Shown piece after piece: positions 32,842-40,985 of a stretch of 44,506 nucleotides of DNA. Where the stretch lies: NCBI GenBank assembly GCA_025352325.1, contig JANXTR010000024.1, positions 1 to 44,506 on the forward strand. The letters are read 5' to 3'. This DNA is from Microbacteriaceae bacterium (lineage in GTDB: Bacteria > Actinomycetota > Actinomycetes > Actinomycetales > Microbacteriaceae). The position numbers and the translations under genes were made by a program. The notes under the pieces are model-generated. The model searched no databases, had not been told where the DNA came from, and saw only the letters and a list, made by a program, of their open reading frames with translations. How positions within the stretch are numbered: position 1 is the stretch's first letter; each line of letters opens with the position of its first letter.

Positions 32842-35073
32842 GTGCCGACACCGTCGTTCCCGCTCGTGTTCCCCCTCGACGACGCCTACGCCGAGCGTGT
32901 GTATGCCGGCGTGCTCGGCAAGATCGTCGGCGTCTACCTGGGGCGCCCTGTCGAGGTCGGTTGGGACTACGAGTCGCTGACCACCGTCTATGGACTGGTC
33001 GACGACTACGTGGCCGAGAGCATGGGAATCCCGCTGGTCGTGACCGATGACGACATCACCGGCACCTTCACCTTCCTCCGCGGGCTGCGCGATCACGGCC
33101 TCTCGCTGCGCGTCACGGCCGAGCAGCTCGGCGAGACCTGGCTGAACTACCTCATCGACGGCCGCACGATCCTCTGGTGGAGCGGGCTCGGCAACTCGAC
33201 AGAGCACACCGCGTATCTGCGACTGACGGCCGGCATCCCTGCGCCGCTCAGCGGGTCCGCCGAACTCAACACGACGCTCGTCGCCGAGCAGATCGGCGCG
33301 CAGATCTTTATCGACGGCTGGGGGATGGTGGTGCCGGGCGATCCCGCGATGGCCGCGTCCCTGGCGCGGCGGGCCGGCTCGGTCAGCCACGACGGCGAGG
33401 CGCTCCACGCGGCAGCCGTGATGGCCGCGATGGAGGCCGAGGCCTTCGTCGATACCCGCACCGACCATCTGCTCGACACCGCGCTCGGGCTCATCCCGCG
33501 CGAGTCGCTGATCGCCCACGTCATCGACGACGTGCGCGACTGGAGCGCCTCCGACGGCGACTGGCGGGAGACCCGCGCCCGCATTGACGAGCGTTACGGC
33601 TACCACCGTTACGGCGGCAACGTGCACGTGATCCCGAACCACGCGCTCATCCAGCTCGGACTGAACTACGCCGCGGGCAGCCTCACCCGCGGCCTCGCGA
33701 TCACGACCACCTCCGGCTGGGACACCGACTGCAATGCGGGCAATCTCGGTGCCCTGCTCGGCTTGCAGCTGGGTCTTGCGGGCTTCGACACAGCGACGGG
33801 ACTGGATGCGGCGGCCGCGCCCACCTCGGAACCCCGCGACTGGCGCGGCCCGATCGCCGACCGCATCTGGCTGCCCAGCGCCGAGGGATCGCGAGGCATC
33901 ACGGACGCGGTGCGCGAGTCGCTCGAGATCGTTTCGGTGGCGCGCGAGGTGCGCGGCGAGCAGCCGTTCGCGTCGAAGGACGGCGCGCGGTTCTCGTTCG
34001 TGTTCCGGGGGTCGGTGCAGGGGTTCGAGGCGCCCGAGGGGGTGCCCGGCGTCCTCGTCCACAACGTCGACTCGGCGCTGTTCGGGGCTCGGGTGCTCGC
34101 GATCGAGGTGCCCGCTGCTCGGGAGGGGGACGCGCCGCCGCCGCCGCTCCGCGTGAGCACGGACACCTTCGTGCGGCCGAGCGCCCGCGAGAAGTTCGGC
34201 ACCTACGAACTGCTCGCGAGTCCCACGCTGCATCCGGGCCAGGACATCTCGGCGAGCGTCGCGCGGATCGGTGGCGAGGGTGTGCTGACGGCGGCGATCG
34301 TGCTCGGCGTCTACGGGGCAGACGACGAGCTGCACTACGGGGTCGGCGCCGAAGTCGAGCTCACGATCATCCCGTCGACGCTGCGGATGCGCGCGCCCGA
34401 CTCCGGCGGCCAGCCGATCGCGAGCGTCGGCTTGCAGCTGAGCGGCGGGGGATCGGGCCGCGTCGAACTCGACCGTCTCGACTGGACGGGCACCCCCGAG
34501 GTCACCTGGGTGCGTCCGGCGGAGGGCGGCCGGATGTGGCGGCATGCCTGGATCGACGGCGTCACGCACTTCGACACGACGTGGCCCGATGACGCGATCC
34601 GGGTGATTCAGGATGCCGGAACCGGCCTGTTGATGACGGGCGGCCCGTGGCGCGACCTGACCGTCGAGTCCGTGCTGACGCCGCAGCTCGCCGCCGAGGT
34701 CGGACTTGCGGTGCGCGTCGCCGGGCTCCACCGGTACCACGCGCTCGTGCTCACCCACGAGGGCGGCGGCACCACCGGCGAGGCGCGGCTGGTGAGACGC
34801 GAGCACGCGGACGAGACGGTGCTGGCGCGCATCCCGCTCGTCTGGCAGACCGGTCGCGCCTACGCGCTCACCCTGACCGAGGTGGGCGGCGTGCTGCGCG
34901 GCACGGTCGACGGTGCGGCGATCGGGCCGGTACCCCTGGCGACGGATGCTCCGCTCGGCGGGATCGCGATCCTCGTCACCGAGGGTCGGGTCGGCACCTC
35001 GCGGGTGCAGGTGTCGCCCACCCGGGTGGGGGAGACCGCAGATTCGGGCACCGTGGAAGGATCGATCGCGTGA
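32842..35073 (+). CDS. ADP-ribosylglycohydrolase-family protein with C-terminal beta-sandwich region
   Basis: The 743-residue product has an N-terminal ADP-ribosylglycohydrolase (DraG-like) domain, about 12-325: YAGVLGKIVGVYLGRPVE, the first metal motif TDDDITGTFTFLRGL and the second TTSGWDTDCNAGNLGALLG with metal-binding aspartates. These enzymes remove ADP-ribose or other ribosyl groups from substrates. The remaining 400 residues are beta-rich: one region around 390-590 and a laminin-G-like end (LTPQLAAEVGLAVRVAGLHR onwards). There is no signal peptide. The stop overlaps the start of a ribokinase gene (GTGA), implying that the released sugar is phosphorylated. Confidence 0.85.
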   Translation: MPTPSFPLVFPLDDAYAERVYAGVLGKIVGVYLGRPVEVGWDYESLTTVYGLVDDYVAESMGIPLVVTDDDITGTFTFLRGLRDHGLSLRVTAEQLGETWLNYLIDGRTILWWSGLGNSTEHTAYLRLTAGIPAPLSGSAELNTTLVAEQIGAQIFIDGWGMVVPGDPAMAASLARRAGSVSHDGEALHAAAVMAAMEAEAFVDTRTDHLLDTALGLIPRESLIAHVIDDVRDWSASDGDWRETRARIDERYGYHRYGGNVHVIPNHALIQLGLNYAAGSLTRGLAITTTSGWDTDCNAGNLGALLGLQLGLAGFDTATGLDAAAAPTSEPRDWRGPIADRIWLPSAEGSRGITDAVRESLEIVSVAREVRGEQPFASKDGARFSFVFRGSVQGFEAPEGVPGVLVHNVDSALFGARVLAIEVPAAREGDAPPPPLRVSTDTFVRPSAREKFGTYELLASPTLHPGQDISASVARIGGEGVLTAAIVLGVYGADDELHYGVGAEVELTIIPSTLRMRAPDSGGQPIASVGLQLSGGGSGRVELDRLDWTGTPEVTWVRPAEGGRMWRHAWIDGVTHFDTTWPDDAIRVIQDAGTGLLMTGGPWRDLTVESVLTPQLAAEVGLAVRVAGLHRYHALVLTHEGGGTTGEARLVRREHADETVLARIPLVWQTGRAYALTLTEVGGVLRGTVDGAAIGPVPLATDAPLGGIAILVTEGRVGTSRVQVSPTRVGETADSGTVEGSIA

Positions 35074-35996
35074 CCACCCCCACCGTCCCCGTCATCGCCC
35101 CCGCCGCCGTCCCCGTCATCGTCATCGGTTCCGTCAACGTCGACCTGGTGGCCGTCGGTGGACGCATGCCCCGCCCCGGCGAGACGGTCTCGATGGAGCG
35201 CTTCGCCGAGGTGCAGGGCGGCAAAGGCGGCAATCAGGCATCCGCCGCCGCCGCGCTCGGCGCGCACGTGCACTTCGTGGGTGCAGTCGGGTCCGACCAC
35301 TGGGGCACCGCCGCCCGCGACGACCTCAGCGCCCGCGGTATCGACGTGAGCGGACTCGCGACGGTCGAGGGTGCAACGGGCGTGGCGATCATCCTGGTGG
35401 ATGACAGCGGCGAGAACTCGATCGCGATCGTGCCCGGGGCGAACGCCGCAGTGTCACCGGCAGCCGTGGAGGCCGCGCTCGCCGCGATCGAGGCGGAGGA
35501 CGCCGTCGTGGTCGCGTGCCTCGAGATCCCGCTGGAGTCGGTGCAGGCGGCGGCACGGGCGGCGGAGCGCCGCGGGTGGCGCTTCGTGCTCAACCCGGCC
35601 CCGGCCCCGAGCGGCGGGCTGCCGGCCGAGCTCGTGGCGGCGGCATCCGTCATCACCCCGAACGAGACCGAGGTCGAGGTGCTCGGCGGCGTCTCGGTGC
35701 TGCTGGTCGCCGGAGCGGGCGCGGTGGTCGTGACCCGCGGCGGCGACGGCACCGACCTGCACCTGCGCGGCACCGAGGTCGCGCGGCTCGACGCGTCGCG
35801 AGCCTCGGTGGTCGACACCACGGGCGCGGGCGACGCGTTCACGGCGGCGCTGGCCGTCGGGCTGGCGAACGGACGCGAACTCGTGGATGCCGTGCGCTGG
35901 GCGAGTGCGGCCGGCGCGATCGCCACGGAGGGCTTCGGTGCTCGTGGCTCTCTCGCGACGGCGGCTCAGGTCGAGGAACGCCTCACGCAGAACTGA
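35070..35996 (+). CDS. rbsK: Ribokinase, PfkB family
   Basis: The 308-residue kinase would phosphorylate ribose to ribose 5-phosphate. Landmarks are VIGSVNVDLVAVGGRMPRPG, the substrate loop GGKGGNQASAAAALG, NPAPAPSGGLP, TPNETEVEVL and the catalytic anion-hole motif DTTGAGDAFTAALA. It carries about 15 extra Pro/Val/Ala residues at the N-terminus, while the segment between NETEVEVL and VVVTRGG is shorter than in typical ribokinases. GTG 35070 overlaps the upstream stop, so it is translated with the glycohydrolase. Confidence 0.9.
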   Translation: MTTPTVPVIAPAAVPVIVIGSVNVDLVAVGGRMPRPGETVSMERFAEVQGGKGGNQASAAAALGAHVHFVGAVGSDHWGTAARDDLSARGIDVSGLATVEGATGVAIILVDDSGENSIAIVPGANAAVSPAAVEAALAAIEAEDAVVVACLEIPLESVQAAARAAERRGWRFVLNPAPAPSGGLPAELVAAASVITPNETEVEVLGGVSVLLVAGAGAVVVTRGGDGTDLHLRGTEVARLDASRASVVDTTGAGDAFTAALAVGLANGRELVDAVRWASAAGAIATEGFGARGSLATAAQVEERLTQN

Positions 35997-36006
35997 CTGA
36001 GCGCTT

Positions 36007-36027
36007 CGCGCGTGGTCGCGACGCGCG
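36007..36027. terminator. Hairpin between convergent rbsK and radA
   Basis: CGCGCGT and ACGCGCG pair around a seven-base loop in the 45-base gap between the two stop codons. It could end transcription from either side; no T run is present. Confidence 0.45.
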
Positions 36028-36041
36028 GCCGGGGTGGGCCT

Positions 36042-37388
36042 TCAGAACGCGGGAACGTCTACCCGGTCGCCCGGCGAGGTGCTCGCGAAAGCCATCCGGA
36101 TCGCGGTGGCCAGCGGACCGGCCTCGCTGTCGACGATCGTCGTGTACCCGAGCCGCCGCGCCTCCGCCGCTCGGACTTTCGCCGCCGCGACGGGCCGGAT
36201 TTCGCCGGCCAGGCTGATCTCGCCGACCGCCGCCATCGTGGCGGGGAGCGCCTGATCCTTGACGGCGCTCGCGATGGCGAGGGCGATTGCGAGGTCGGCT
36301 CCGGGCTCAGACAACCGGATGCCGCCCACCGTCGAGACGTAGACATCCGACGTCGACAGCCGGAATCCGCACCGCCGCTCGAGCACCGCGAGCAGCATCG
36401 CCACCCGGGACGCGTCCACCCCGTTGACCACGCGGCGTGGATTCGGCGCCTGGGTCTGCACGATTAGCGCCTGCACCTCGACCGGCAGCGCCCGGCGGCC
36501 CTCGACGGCGACCGTCACACAGGTGCCGCTCACCGGGGATCCGCTCCGAGAAAGGAAGAGCCCGCTCGGGTCGGCCACCTCTGAGATGCCGTCGCCGGTC
36601 ATCTCGAAGCAGCCGACCTCATCGGTCGGGCCGAAGCGATTCTTGAGAGTGCGGACGAAGCGCAGCGCCGTCTGGCGGTCGCCCTCGAAGCTGCAGACGA
36701 CATCCACCAGGTGTTCGAGCATGCGGGGGCCGGCGATCGACCCGTCTTTCGTGACGTGGCCGATCAGCAGCACGGGGAGGTTGCGCTCCTTGGCGATGCG
36801 GATGAGGGTGCCCGCAACCTCGCGCACCTGCGCGGGCTGGCCGGCCGCACCGTCTGACATGGAGGACGACACGGTCTGCACCGAGTCGACGATCAGCAGG
36901 CCCGGCCGCACCGCGTCCACATGGCCGAGGATCGTGGCCAGGTCAGTCTCGGCGGCGAGGTAGAGCTCGTCGTCCAATGCGCCGGTACGCTCGGCGCGCA
37001 GCCGCACCTGGCTGGCGGACTCCTCGGCGCTGACGTACAGGACGCGGATGCCGGTGCGGGCCGCCCGCGAGGCGACCTCCAGCAGCAGGGTCGACTTGCC
37101 GACGCCTGGCTCACCGCTCAGCAGGATCGCCGCTCCGGGGACGATGCCGCCGCCGAGCACCCGGTCGAACTCGGCGATGCCGCTCGGCCAGTGCGCTACC
37201 GATTCGGAGCCGAGATCGGTGATCGGTCGAGCCTCGCGGCCGGCCGGCACCCGTGCCGATGGAACAGAGGCGGGCACCCCGCGCTCGACGACCGTGCCCC
37301 ACGCTTGGCATTCGGCGCAGCGACCGACCCACTTGACGCTCGTCCACCCGCACTCGGAGCACGCGTAAGAGGATGTCGGGCGGGCCAT
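36042..37388 (-). CDS. radA: DNA repair protein RadA
   Basis: RadA is a RecA-related DnaB-like helicase that promotes branch migration in recombinational repair. The 448-residue product has the N-terminal C4 zinc finger (C10-x2-C13-x10-C24-x2-C27), Walker A GEPGVGKS (92-99), the RadA-specific KNRFG motif, and a C-terminal Lon-type domain ending VDVPAF. The ATG is preceded by TAGGCT with six bases between, and no ribosome binding site, predicting a leaderless mRNA. The gene stands alone between convergent rbsK and the histidine kinase terminator. Confidence 0.97.
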   Translation of the reverse strand: MARPTSSYACSECGWTSVKWVGRCAECQAWGTVVERGVPASVPSARVPAGREARPITDLGSESVAHWPSGIAEFDRVLGGGIVPGAAILLSGEPGVGKSTLLLEVASRAARTGIRVLYVSAEESASQVRLRAERTGALDDELYLAAETDLATILGHVDAVRPGLLIVDSVQTVSSSMSDGAAGQPAQVREVAGTLIRIAKERNLPVLLIGHVTKDGSIAGPRMLEHLVDVVCSFEGDRQTALRFVRTLKNRFGPTDEVGCFEMTGDGISEVADPSGLFLSRSGSPVSGTCVTVAVEGRRALPVEVQALIVQTQAPNPRRVVNGVDASRVAMLLAVLERRCGFRLSTSDVYVSTVGGIRLSEPGADLAIALAIASAVKDQALPATMAAVGEISLAGEIRPVAAAKVRAAEARRLGYTTIVDSEAGPLATAIRMAFASTSPGDRVDVPAF

Positions 37389-37394
37389 GCGGTC

Positions 37395-37400
37395 AGCCTA
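37395..37400 (-). promoter_or_regulatory. -10 box for leaderless radA transcript
   Basis: On the minus strand TAGGCT is followed by six bases and the ATG at 37388. Confidence 0.5.
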
Positions 37401-37423
37401 AGCGTGACAACCGACGTGGAACT

Positions 37424-37497
37424 GCGAGAGCGGCGGCGTGTACGTCGCTCTCGCCATGCGAATACCCATTGCGCGCCGCAGCAGCGGCGGCGCGCAA
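37424..37497 (-). terminator. Two GC-rich hairpins ending the two-component operon
   Basis: Two bases after the histidine kinase stop lies an 11-bp perfect stem (TTGCGCGCCGC 37469-37479, GCGGCGCGCAA 37487-37497). A second, 9-bp stem (GCGAGAGCG 37424-37432, CGCTCTCGC 37446-37454) follows. Neither has a long T run, but together they separate the operon from radA. Confidence 0.6.
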
Positions 37498-37498
37498 G

Positions 37499-38902
37499 CT
37501 AGCGCCGCGGCGTCCACTCCGCGTCGAACGCGAGTTGCGCGTCCAGGCCGCCGTCGGGGCGATTGCGCAGTCGGACCGTGGCGCCGCTGGCGTCGGCGAG
37601 CTGCGACACGATGGATAGTCCGAGACCGCTGCCCGCGCCATCCGGACGCCCGCGCCAGAAGCGGTCGAAGGCGCGCTCGAGGTCGACGGGCGGCAGCCCG
37701 GGCCCCTGATCGAGCACATGCAGGGTGGCTCCGCGTGAGGAGGGGTCGAGTCGCACGAGCAGCTGCGAGCCGCGCGGGCTGACGCTCAGCGCGTTGTCGA
37801 CATAGTTGTCGACGATCTGCTCGACCGCGGAGGCCGAGGCAAGCACCGTGCACCCGTCCGGCCCGGCGTAGAGCAGTTCCACGCCCGACTCCTCGCCGAG
37901 CGCGCGCCAGTGCTCGACGCGCTCCCGGGCGATGGCCGCGACATCCGTGCGCGTGACGGACGCGATCGTGCCCTCGCCGCGGCTCAGCTGCAGCAGGCCC
38001 TCGACCAGCGTCTCGAGACGGTCGACCTCGGCGTTTGCAGCCACGATCCGCTCGGCAGACTCGGCCGGGTCGACGTCGACCAGTTCGCGGGCGCGCTCGA
38101 GGCGCAGGCGCAGGGCGGTGAGGGGGGTGCGGAGCTGATGGGAGGCATCCGCGGCGAAGCGGCGCTGCTGGTCGAGCGCGGAGGCCAGCCGCTCCGCCAT
38201 CGCGTTGAAGCTCCGGGAGAGCGAGCGCAGCTCCGGCGCCCCCGTGCGGTCGTCGGCGCGCACGTCGAGCTCGCCCTCCGCGAAGCGTTCGGTGAGTTCG
38301 GTGAGCCGGCGCAGGCGCCGGGTGACGGTCCGGGAGAAGATCAGGCCGATCACGCCCGCGAGGATCACGGTAGTGATCGCGACCACGCCGAGCGCGGCGA
38401 CTTTGTCGTTCACCGCGGCATCCACGACGGTGGCCGGGTAGGTGAGGCGGACGGTTCCGAGCACCCGCTGCCCGCTCAGCACCGGGACGGCGACGTAGAG
38501 CAGCTGCTCCGACAGGGTCTGCGAGTAGCGGGTGCCGCTGGCAATCTGGCCGGTGAGCGCCGCCGCGATCTCGGGTCGAGAGGCGTAGGAGGAGCCCACG
38601 GCCGCCGAGTCGTCGTCGCTCGTCACGATCGCGACCCCGGTCGCGTCGGTGATGACGATCCGCGCCCCGCCGCTCGTCGACCGGTACCGGCGTGCGAGTT
38701 CGGTGATGGCGGCCGCGCCGGTCGCGTCCGGGGCGACGAGGGATGCCTCGCTGTGGCCGGCGAGCACGAAGGCATCGCGCTCGAGCGCCGTCGTGATCCG
38801 GTCGTGCTCCGTCTGCCCGAGGAATCCGGCCAGGGGGATCAGCAGCACCGCGAGCACCACGGCTGTCACGCCCATGACCGCGAGCATGAAGCGCCAGGTC
38901 AT
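37499..38902 (-). CDS. Sensor histidine kinase
   Basis: The 467-residue membrane kinase has two transmembrane segments (about 7-27 and 170-190) around an extracellular sensor domain of about 140 residues, a HAMP domain (191-245), and the phosphorylated histidine H255 in DASHQLRTPL. The ATPase part shows EQIVDNYVDNALSVSP (N box), DQGPGLP and GSGLGLSIV (G boxes). The ATG overlaps the response regulator stop as ATGA. The signal is unknown; the divergently encoded secreted protein and the nearby export cluster are candidate targets. Confidence 0.94.
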   Translation of the reverse strand: MTWRFMLAVMGVTAVVLAVLLIPLAGFLGQTEHDRITTALERDAFVLAGHSEASLVAPDATGAAAITELARRYRSTSGGARIVITDATGVAIVTSDDDSAAVGSSYASRPEIAAALTGQIASGTRYSQTLSEQLLYVAVPVLSGQRVLGTVRLTYPATVVDAAVNDKVAALGVVAITTVILAGVIGLIFSRTVTRRLRRLTELTERFAEGELDVRADDRTGAPELRSLSRSFNAMAERLASALDQQRRFAADASHQLRTPLTALRLRLERARELVDVDPAESAERIVAANAEVDRLETLVEGLLQLSRGEGTIASVTRTDVAAIARERVEHWRALGEESGVELLYAGPDGCTVLASASAVEQIVDNYVDNALSVSPRGSQLLVRLDPSSRGATLHVLDQGPGLPPVDLERAFDRFWRGRPDGAGSGLGLSIVSQLADASGATVRLRNRPDGGLDAQLAFDAEWTPRR

Positions 38903-39573
38903 GCGGGGATCTCGAAGCGGAAGCCGACCGCGCGCACCGACTCGATCCAGTCCGGCGAGCCCAGCTTCTTGCGCAGCGCCGCGACGTGCGCGTCGAGCGT
39001 CTTCGTCGCGCCGAACCACTCGGTCTTCCACACCGAGCGCAGGATGTCGGACCGCGGTCGCACCGCCCCGGGCTCCTCCGAGAGGTACATCAGGATCTGG
39101 TACTCGGTCGTCGTCAGGTGCACGGGCTCGCCGTCGAGGGTGATGCGCTGGCCGCGCAGGTCGATCACCAGCGGGCCGAGCCGGCGCTCAATGGCGGCGG
39201 CGGGAGCGGCATCCGTGCTCGTGCGTCGTGTCACCGCCCGGATGCGCGCGATCAGTTCGCGGATGCCGAACGGCTTCACCAGGAAGTCGTCGGCCCCCAT
39301 CTCCAGCGCGAGCACGCGGTCGATCTCCTCGCTGCGGGCGCTCACGACGATGATCGGCACGGTCGAGAAGGTCCGGATGCCACGGCACACGTCCGTGCCG
39401 TCCATGTCTGGCAGGCCCAGGTCGAGCACCACCAGGTCCGGAGCCGCCGCCCGCGCCGCCTCGAGCCCCGCGGAGCCGGTGCCCTCGTGCCGCACCTCGT
39501 GTCCGGCGCCGGTCAGGGCATCCACGATCCCGGCCGCGACGGCGGGGTCGTCCTCGATCAGTAGCACGCGCAC
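38899..39573 (-). CDS. OmpR-family response regulator
   Basis: The 224-residue protein has a receiver domain with acidic pocket E7-D8-D9, phosphorylation site D51 in LDLGLPDMDG and the conserved Lys in DDFLVKPFG, and a C-terminal winged-helix domain (LVIDLRGQRITLDGEPVHLT, then VWKTEWFGATKTLDAHVAAL). It starts with GTG and forms an operon with the downstream histidine kinase. The 122-base region to the divergent secreted-protein gene must contain its promoter. Confidence 0.94.
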   Translation of the reverse strand: MRVLLIEDDPAVAAGIVDALTGAGHEVRHEGTGSAGLEAARAAAPDLVVLDLGLPDMDGTDVCRGIRTFSTVPIIVVSARSEEIDRVLALEMGADDFLVKPFGIRELIARIRAVTRRTSTDAAPAAAIERRLGPLVIDLRGQRITLDGEPVHLTTTEYQILMYLSEEPGAVRPRSDILRSVWKTEWFGATKTLDAHVAALRKKLGSPDWIESVRAVGFRFEIPA

Positions 39574-39682
39574 CGTCTTAGTGTCGCGGAACGCGGGAGC
39601 ACAAAGGGTTCCGCTCCGTTCAGCGGGCGGATCTTGGCCGTTTCTTGGATATCCGCCGGATCGACCTTCGGTGAAAGCGTTC

Positions 39683-39688
39683 TAACGT
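39683..39688 (+). promoter_or_regulatory. -10 box for leaderless secreted repeat protein gene
   Basis: TAACGT ends seven bases before the ATG at 39696; TCGACC at 39661-39666 is a possible -35 with a 16-base spacer. Confidence 0.5.
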
Positions 39689-39695
39689 CGAAGAC

Positions 39696-40094
39696 ATGAA
39701 GACACCGATCATCATCGCCCTGTCCATCGTCGGAGTTCTCGGAACTGCCGGCGGCGCCATGGCCGTCAACGCCGGAACACTGGCCAGCTTCTCCCAGAGC
39801 AACCTCGGCAACGCGCCGACCTCGCTGACCACGCCTGCCGCCACACCGAGCCCGTCGGATGACGCCACCGAGCACGCAACCCCCGAGGCCGAGCCCTCCG
39901 AGCACGCCACCCCGGAGCCCGGCGAGCACGCCACCCCCGAGCCGGGCGAGTACGCCACCCCCGAGCCCGGCGATGACAACGCTGATCACTCGGGCGGCGG
40001 CGACAACAGCGGCTCCGGCAGGAGCAGCTCCGGCAGCTCCGGCAGCGACGACTCCGGCAGCGGCCAAGGCGGAGGTCACGGCAGCGACGACTGA
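39696..40094 (+). CDS. Small secreted protein with EHATPEPG repeats
   Basis: The 132-residue product has a signal peptide (about 1-24), an Asn/Ser/Thr-rich stretch, then EHATPEAEPS followed by three 8-residue repeats (EHATPEPG, EHATPEPG, EYATPEPG, residues 69-92), and a Gly/Ser/Asp/His-rich, intrinsically disordered tail. No catalytic domain is visible. A surface-exposed, acidic, possibly metal- or wall-binding polymer is inferred. Being divergent from the two-component operon makes it a likely target of that system. Confidence 0.7.
   Translation: MKTPIIIALSIVGVLGTAGGAMAVNAGTLASFSQSNLGNAPTSLTTPAATPSPSDDATEHATPEAEPSEHATPEPGEHATPEPGEYATPEPGDDNADHSGGGDNSGSGRSSSGSSGSDDSGSGQGGGHGSDD
39900..39971 (+). 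repeat. Three 24-bp tandem repeats in the secreted protein gene
   Basis: Three units of the form GAGCACGCCACCCCCGAGCC-GGC encode EHATPEPG/EHATPEPG/EYATPEPG; a diverged 30-bp copy (39870-39899) precedes them. Confidence 0.85.
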
Positions 40095-40149
40095 TCCGCC
40101 CCGCTGGCCGCGAGCCCGCTGACCGCGCCCGCGCCGAACCCGTCAGTTG

Positions 40150-40193
40150 ACGAAATCCCCTGGTGTGCGTTCGCCTCTACTAGGGGATTTCGT
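40150..40193. repeat. 12-bp perfect inverted repeat with 20-base loop
   Basis: ACGAAATCCCCT (40150-40161) and AGGGGATTTCGT (40182-40193) are exact reverse complements. It lies between convergent genes and could be a terminator in both directions, or a mobile palindrome; the AT-rich arm differs from its surroundings. A short perfect palindrome, TCAGCGCTGA, is at 40239-40248. The rest of 40095-40323 shows no gene. Confidence 0.65.
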
Positions 40194-40323
40194 TACCCCA
40201 ACGCGGATTGACTTTTTGGTACGCCCTCGACCGGAGCGTCAGCGCTGAACGGTCGATGTTGGCGATTTGGAGGTAGTGAACCGCGCCAGTTGGTGCGGCT
40301 CACCCTCCGTCGCATCAGCGGGA

Positions 40324-40929
40324 TCAGTTCTCGGGAGCCGCTGTCGCTCCACCGCCGAGACGCGCGCCGCCGAAGCCGCCGAGTCCGGTTGCACCCTCGG
40401 AAATGCGCGCTGCGGCGACGTCACCGCTCGAGTCCGCCTGTCCGATGACGGTGATGTTCTCTCCCTCGGCGAGGTCGCTGACCTTGGCGGTGCTCGACCT
40501 CGTGACGGTGGTGGTGCCGCTCGTCGTGACCTTCACGGTCGACCCGTCGGCCAGCTTGACGCTGATGGTGTTGCCCGAGATGGAGTTGATGGTGCCGGAG
40601 GTGAAGCCGCCGCGAGCCGTGCCGGTCCCGGTCCCGGTCCCCGTCCCGCCTACCTGGCCAGGGGATCCGCCGTAGCCGCCCGCGCCGCCCTGCGCGCCGA
40701 ATCCGCCGCGCGTGCTGGAGGCGTTGGCGCTCGTTGCGGTGCTCTGGCCGATCAGCACGCCGCCGACGCCGCCGACGATCAGTGCCGCGACGAGCGCGAG
40801 AGCCGGGGTGAGGTAGCTTTTCCACTTCGCCTTCGGGGCGAAGGCGGTGACCGGAGCAGATGGCGCGGGCGCGACCGCCAGCGTCGAGGCGGCCGGCGGT
40901 TCGGAGGAGGTAGTGGCGTTGTCAGCCAT
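40324..40929 (-). CDS. Membrane-anchored DUF5666 protein with Gly-rich linker
   Basis: The 201-residue protein has a Pro/Ala-rich cytoplasmic N-terminus, one transmembrane helix (about 40-60), an external Gly-rich stretch with Thr-Gly repeats, and a DUF5666-type beta domain (about 112-178; SGTINSISGNTISVKLADGS, KVSDLAEGENITVIGQ), then GLGGFGGARLGGG. AAGGAA precedes the ATG. It lies 56 bases after the export permease on the same strand and is probably part of that cluster. Confidence 0.78.
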   Translation of the reverse strand: MADNATTSSEPPAASTLAVAPAPSAPVTAFAPKAKWKSYLTPALALVAALIVGGVGGVLIGQSTATSANASSTRGGFGAQGGAGGYGGSPGQVGGTGTGTGTGTARGGFTSGTINSISGNTISVKLADGSTVKVTTSGTTTVTRSSTAKVSDLAEGENITVIGQADSSGDVAAARISEGATGLGGFGGARLGGGATAAPEN

Positions 40930-40985
40930 GGTGGTTCCTTTCGTGAGGCTGCTGCGTGGGATGGGACGTCTGGGTGAGAGAAAGC

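Noticed and set aside
32662-34806. 714-residue minus-strand frame opposite the ADP-ribosylglycohydrolase gene
   Set aside because: It is antisense to a recognised enzyme and composed of Arg/Asp/His/Val typical of GC-rich shadows.
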